Positions 63,541 through 64,000 of a DNA stretch of 64,000 nt are shown here, one piece after another. The stretch is from Robbsia betulipollinis (GTDB lineage Bacteria; Pseudomonadota; Gammaproteobacteria; Burkholderiales; Burkholderiaceae): NCBI RefSeq assembly GCF_026624755.1, contig NZ_JAPMXC010000010.1:579054-643053 (forward strand). Reading direction: 5' to 3'. The first letter of the stretch is position 1; every line of letters begins with the position of its first letter. The position numbers and the translations under genes are program-made. A model generated the notes under the pieces. It was not told the origin of the DNA and ran no database searches. It saw nothing but the letters and a program-made list of their open reading frames with translations.

Positions 63541-63602
63541 ATCAATAATTGCTATTGCAATAAGATGCTCGATAGATGATAATAATGATCACTCGGGAGT
63601 GA
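63541..63602 (+). promoter_or_regulatory. AT-rich leader with two palindromes (possible metal-regulator site)
   Basis: Just after the permease lies ATTGC-TATT-GCAAT (63548-63561), then an AT-rich GATGATAATAATGATCA run (63575-63591) that loosely resembles a Fur box, then TCACTC-GG-GAGTGA (63589-63602). Such stacking of dyads marks a regulated promoter. The regulator is not known; the Fur resemblance is weak. Confidence 0.45.
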
Positions 63603-63642
63603 TTCCTTTCCTGCCGCCTTCGCTTTTCCCCGGAACTCTGCC

Positions 63643-63762
63643 ATGTCCACCCCGCTCGTGACCGGAGCGCTCGTTTTCAGCATGATCGCCGCGCCCGTGA
63701 TGTTGGTGCTGCTGGTGATTTGCGCGACGCCCGCGTTCTCCGCCTCCCTGCCGCTCCTGTAA
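63643..63762 (+). CDS. Candidate 39-residue single-span membrane protein
   Basis: An ATG at 63643 with GGAA eight bases upstream opens a 39-codon frame, MSTPLVTGALVFSMIAAPVM LVLLVICATPAFSASLPLL, with one strongly hydrophobic helix. It follows the palindromic leader and precedes another gene by about 220 bp. Small hydrophobic proteins of this kind often accompany transporters; no family recognised, and it may be spurious. Confidence 0.45.
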   Translation: MSTPLVTGALVFSMIAAPVMLVLLVICATPAFSASLPLL

Positions 63763-63981
63763 TTCTTCGTTTGGCGCTTCCCCGTGCCGGTCCGCCCGAC
63801 GGTCCTCGATGCGGATAGCGCGAAGGATCACGCCATGCAAACCCGCACGTTCGTATGAAGCCGACATTCGCCGCGCGATGCCGGTGCTACACTCACCGTG
63901 TATTAAAAAGATATCGTGCCTGTAGGGTGCCGGGCGCCCCGCAGGACGCGATTCGATAAAAAAATCCGGAGAGTGCAGGGT
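63763..63981 (+). other. Gap before the last gene
   Basis: About 219 bp without a supported gene. It becomes AT-rich at 63895-63925 (TGTATTAAAAAGATATCG), with TACACT as a possible -10 near 63890. A self-complementary GGGTGCCGGGCGCCC lies at 63924-63940 and could form a hairpin in the leader. Confidence 0.4.
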
Positions 63982-64000
63982 ATGGAACAGGCAAGGAAGA
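63982..64000 (+). CDS. Start of a gene running off the window
   Basis: ATG at 63982 follows GGAGAG and begins MEQARK; only six codons are present, so the product cannot be identified. The good ribosome site and the AT-rich leader support a real start. Confidence 0.4.

Noticed and set aside
63589-63867. A 92-codon minus-strand open frame at the right end
   Set aside because: Low-complexity His/Gly/Arg composition, no ribosome site, and it overlaps the candidate small membrane ORF and operator.
1-64000. Prophage, integrative element or insertion sequence
   Set aside because: No transposase, integrase, tRNA attachment site or terminal repeats were seen anywhere in the window.

Overview
The window is GC-rich, densely coding chromosomal DNA with the gene content of a Burkholderia-like betaproteobacterium (Burkholderiaceae): a Porin_4 outer-membrane porin, an ugpBAECQ glycerol-phosphate operon, pcaIJF, a kgu/ptxS 2-ketogluconate operon, many LacI/LysR/RpiR/MFS genes and a TonB receptor. 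No rRNA, tRNA, CRISPR array, transposase or phage gene was seen. The genus is an inference; nothing here fixes the species.

Layout. 1-2926: two DUF1989 (urea-carboxylase-associated/carboxyguanidine-deiminase type) genes and an amino-acid-type binding protein, facing a divergent RpiR regulator across two identical-format palindromes. 2979-9421: a heterodimeric MdlAB-type ABC exporter, a GAF-PAS-PAS-GGDEF protein and an LprI-like secreted protein, all on the minus strand. 9704-15769: ugpBAECQ plus a DUF2090 aldolase-like gene. 15839-21380 (minus): prolyl oligopeptidase, a soluble HisKA_2-type histidine kinase with long Pro-Met repeats and an extra C-terminal module, and a SotB-like efflux pump. 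21725-23210: an extended -10 promoter, a fluoride riboswitch and a CLC-F fluoride antiporter. 23298-27164: sulfite-oxidase-family enzyme, then pcaIJF ending in an intrinsic terminator.

27219-35791: small secreted proteins, a membrane metallophosphoesterase, an S4 RNA-binding protein, a porin, and 9 bp behind it a 1439-residue protein that looks like a type III effector (possibly AWR/RipA-like). 35968-42382: XRE-cupin regulator, class III aminotransferase and a polyamine-type ABC importer. 42422-48605: DUF445 protein and the kguK-kguT-kguD-ptxS operon with a GGAACCGGTTCC operator. 48732-52860: carboxylesterase and amidohydrolase/decarboxylase, then three consecutive broken genes (MFS, cupin, LysR) forming a decay zone. 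52892-57907: alanine racemase, an MHS-family permease, a small Lys/Ala-rich secreted protein, an orphan receiver protein and ArgE.

57908-63527 holds the most interesting system: two adjacent ModE-type Mo-boxes (9-6-9 architecture) directly in front of a four-gene TonB receptor / BtuF-class binding protein / ATPase / FecCD permease operon. This predicts TonB-dependent uptake of molybdate, tungstate or a chelate of them, although the protein families alone would be labelled iron-siderophore transport. The window ends with a palindrome-rich AT-rich leader, a candidate 39-residue membrane peptide and the first codons of another gene.
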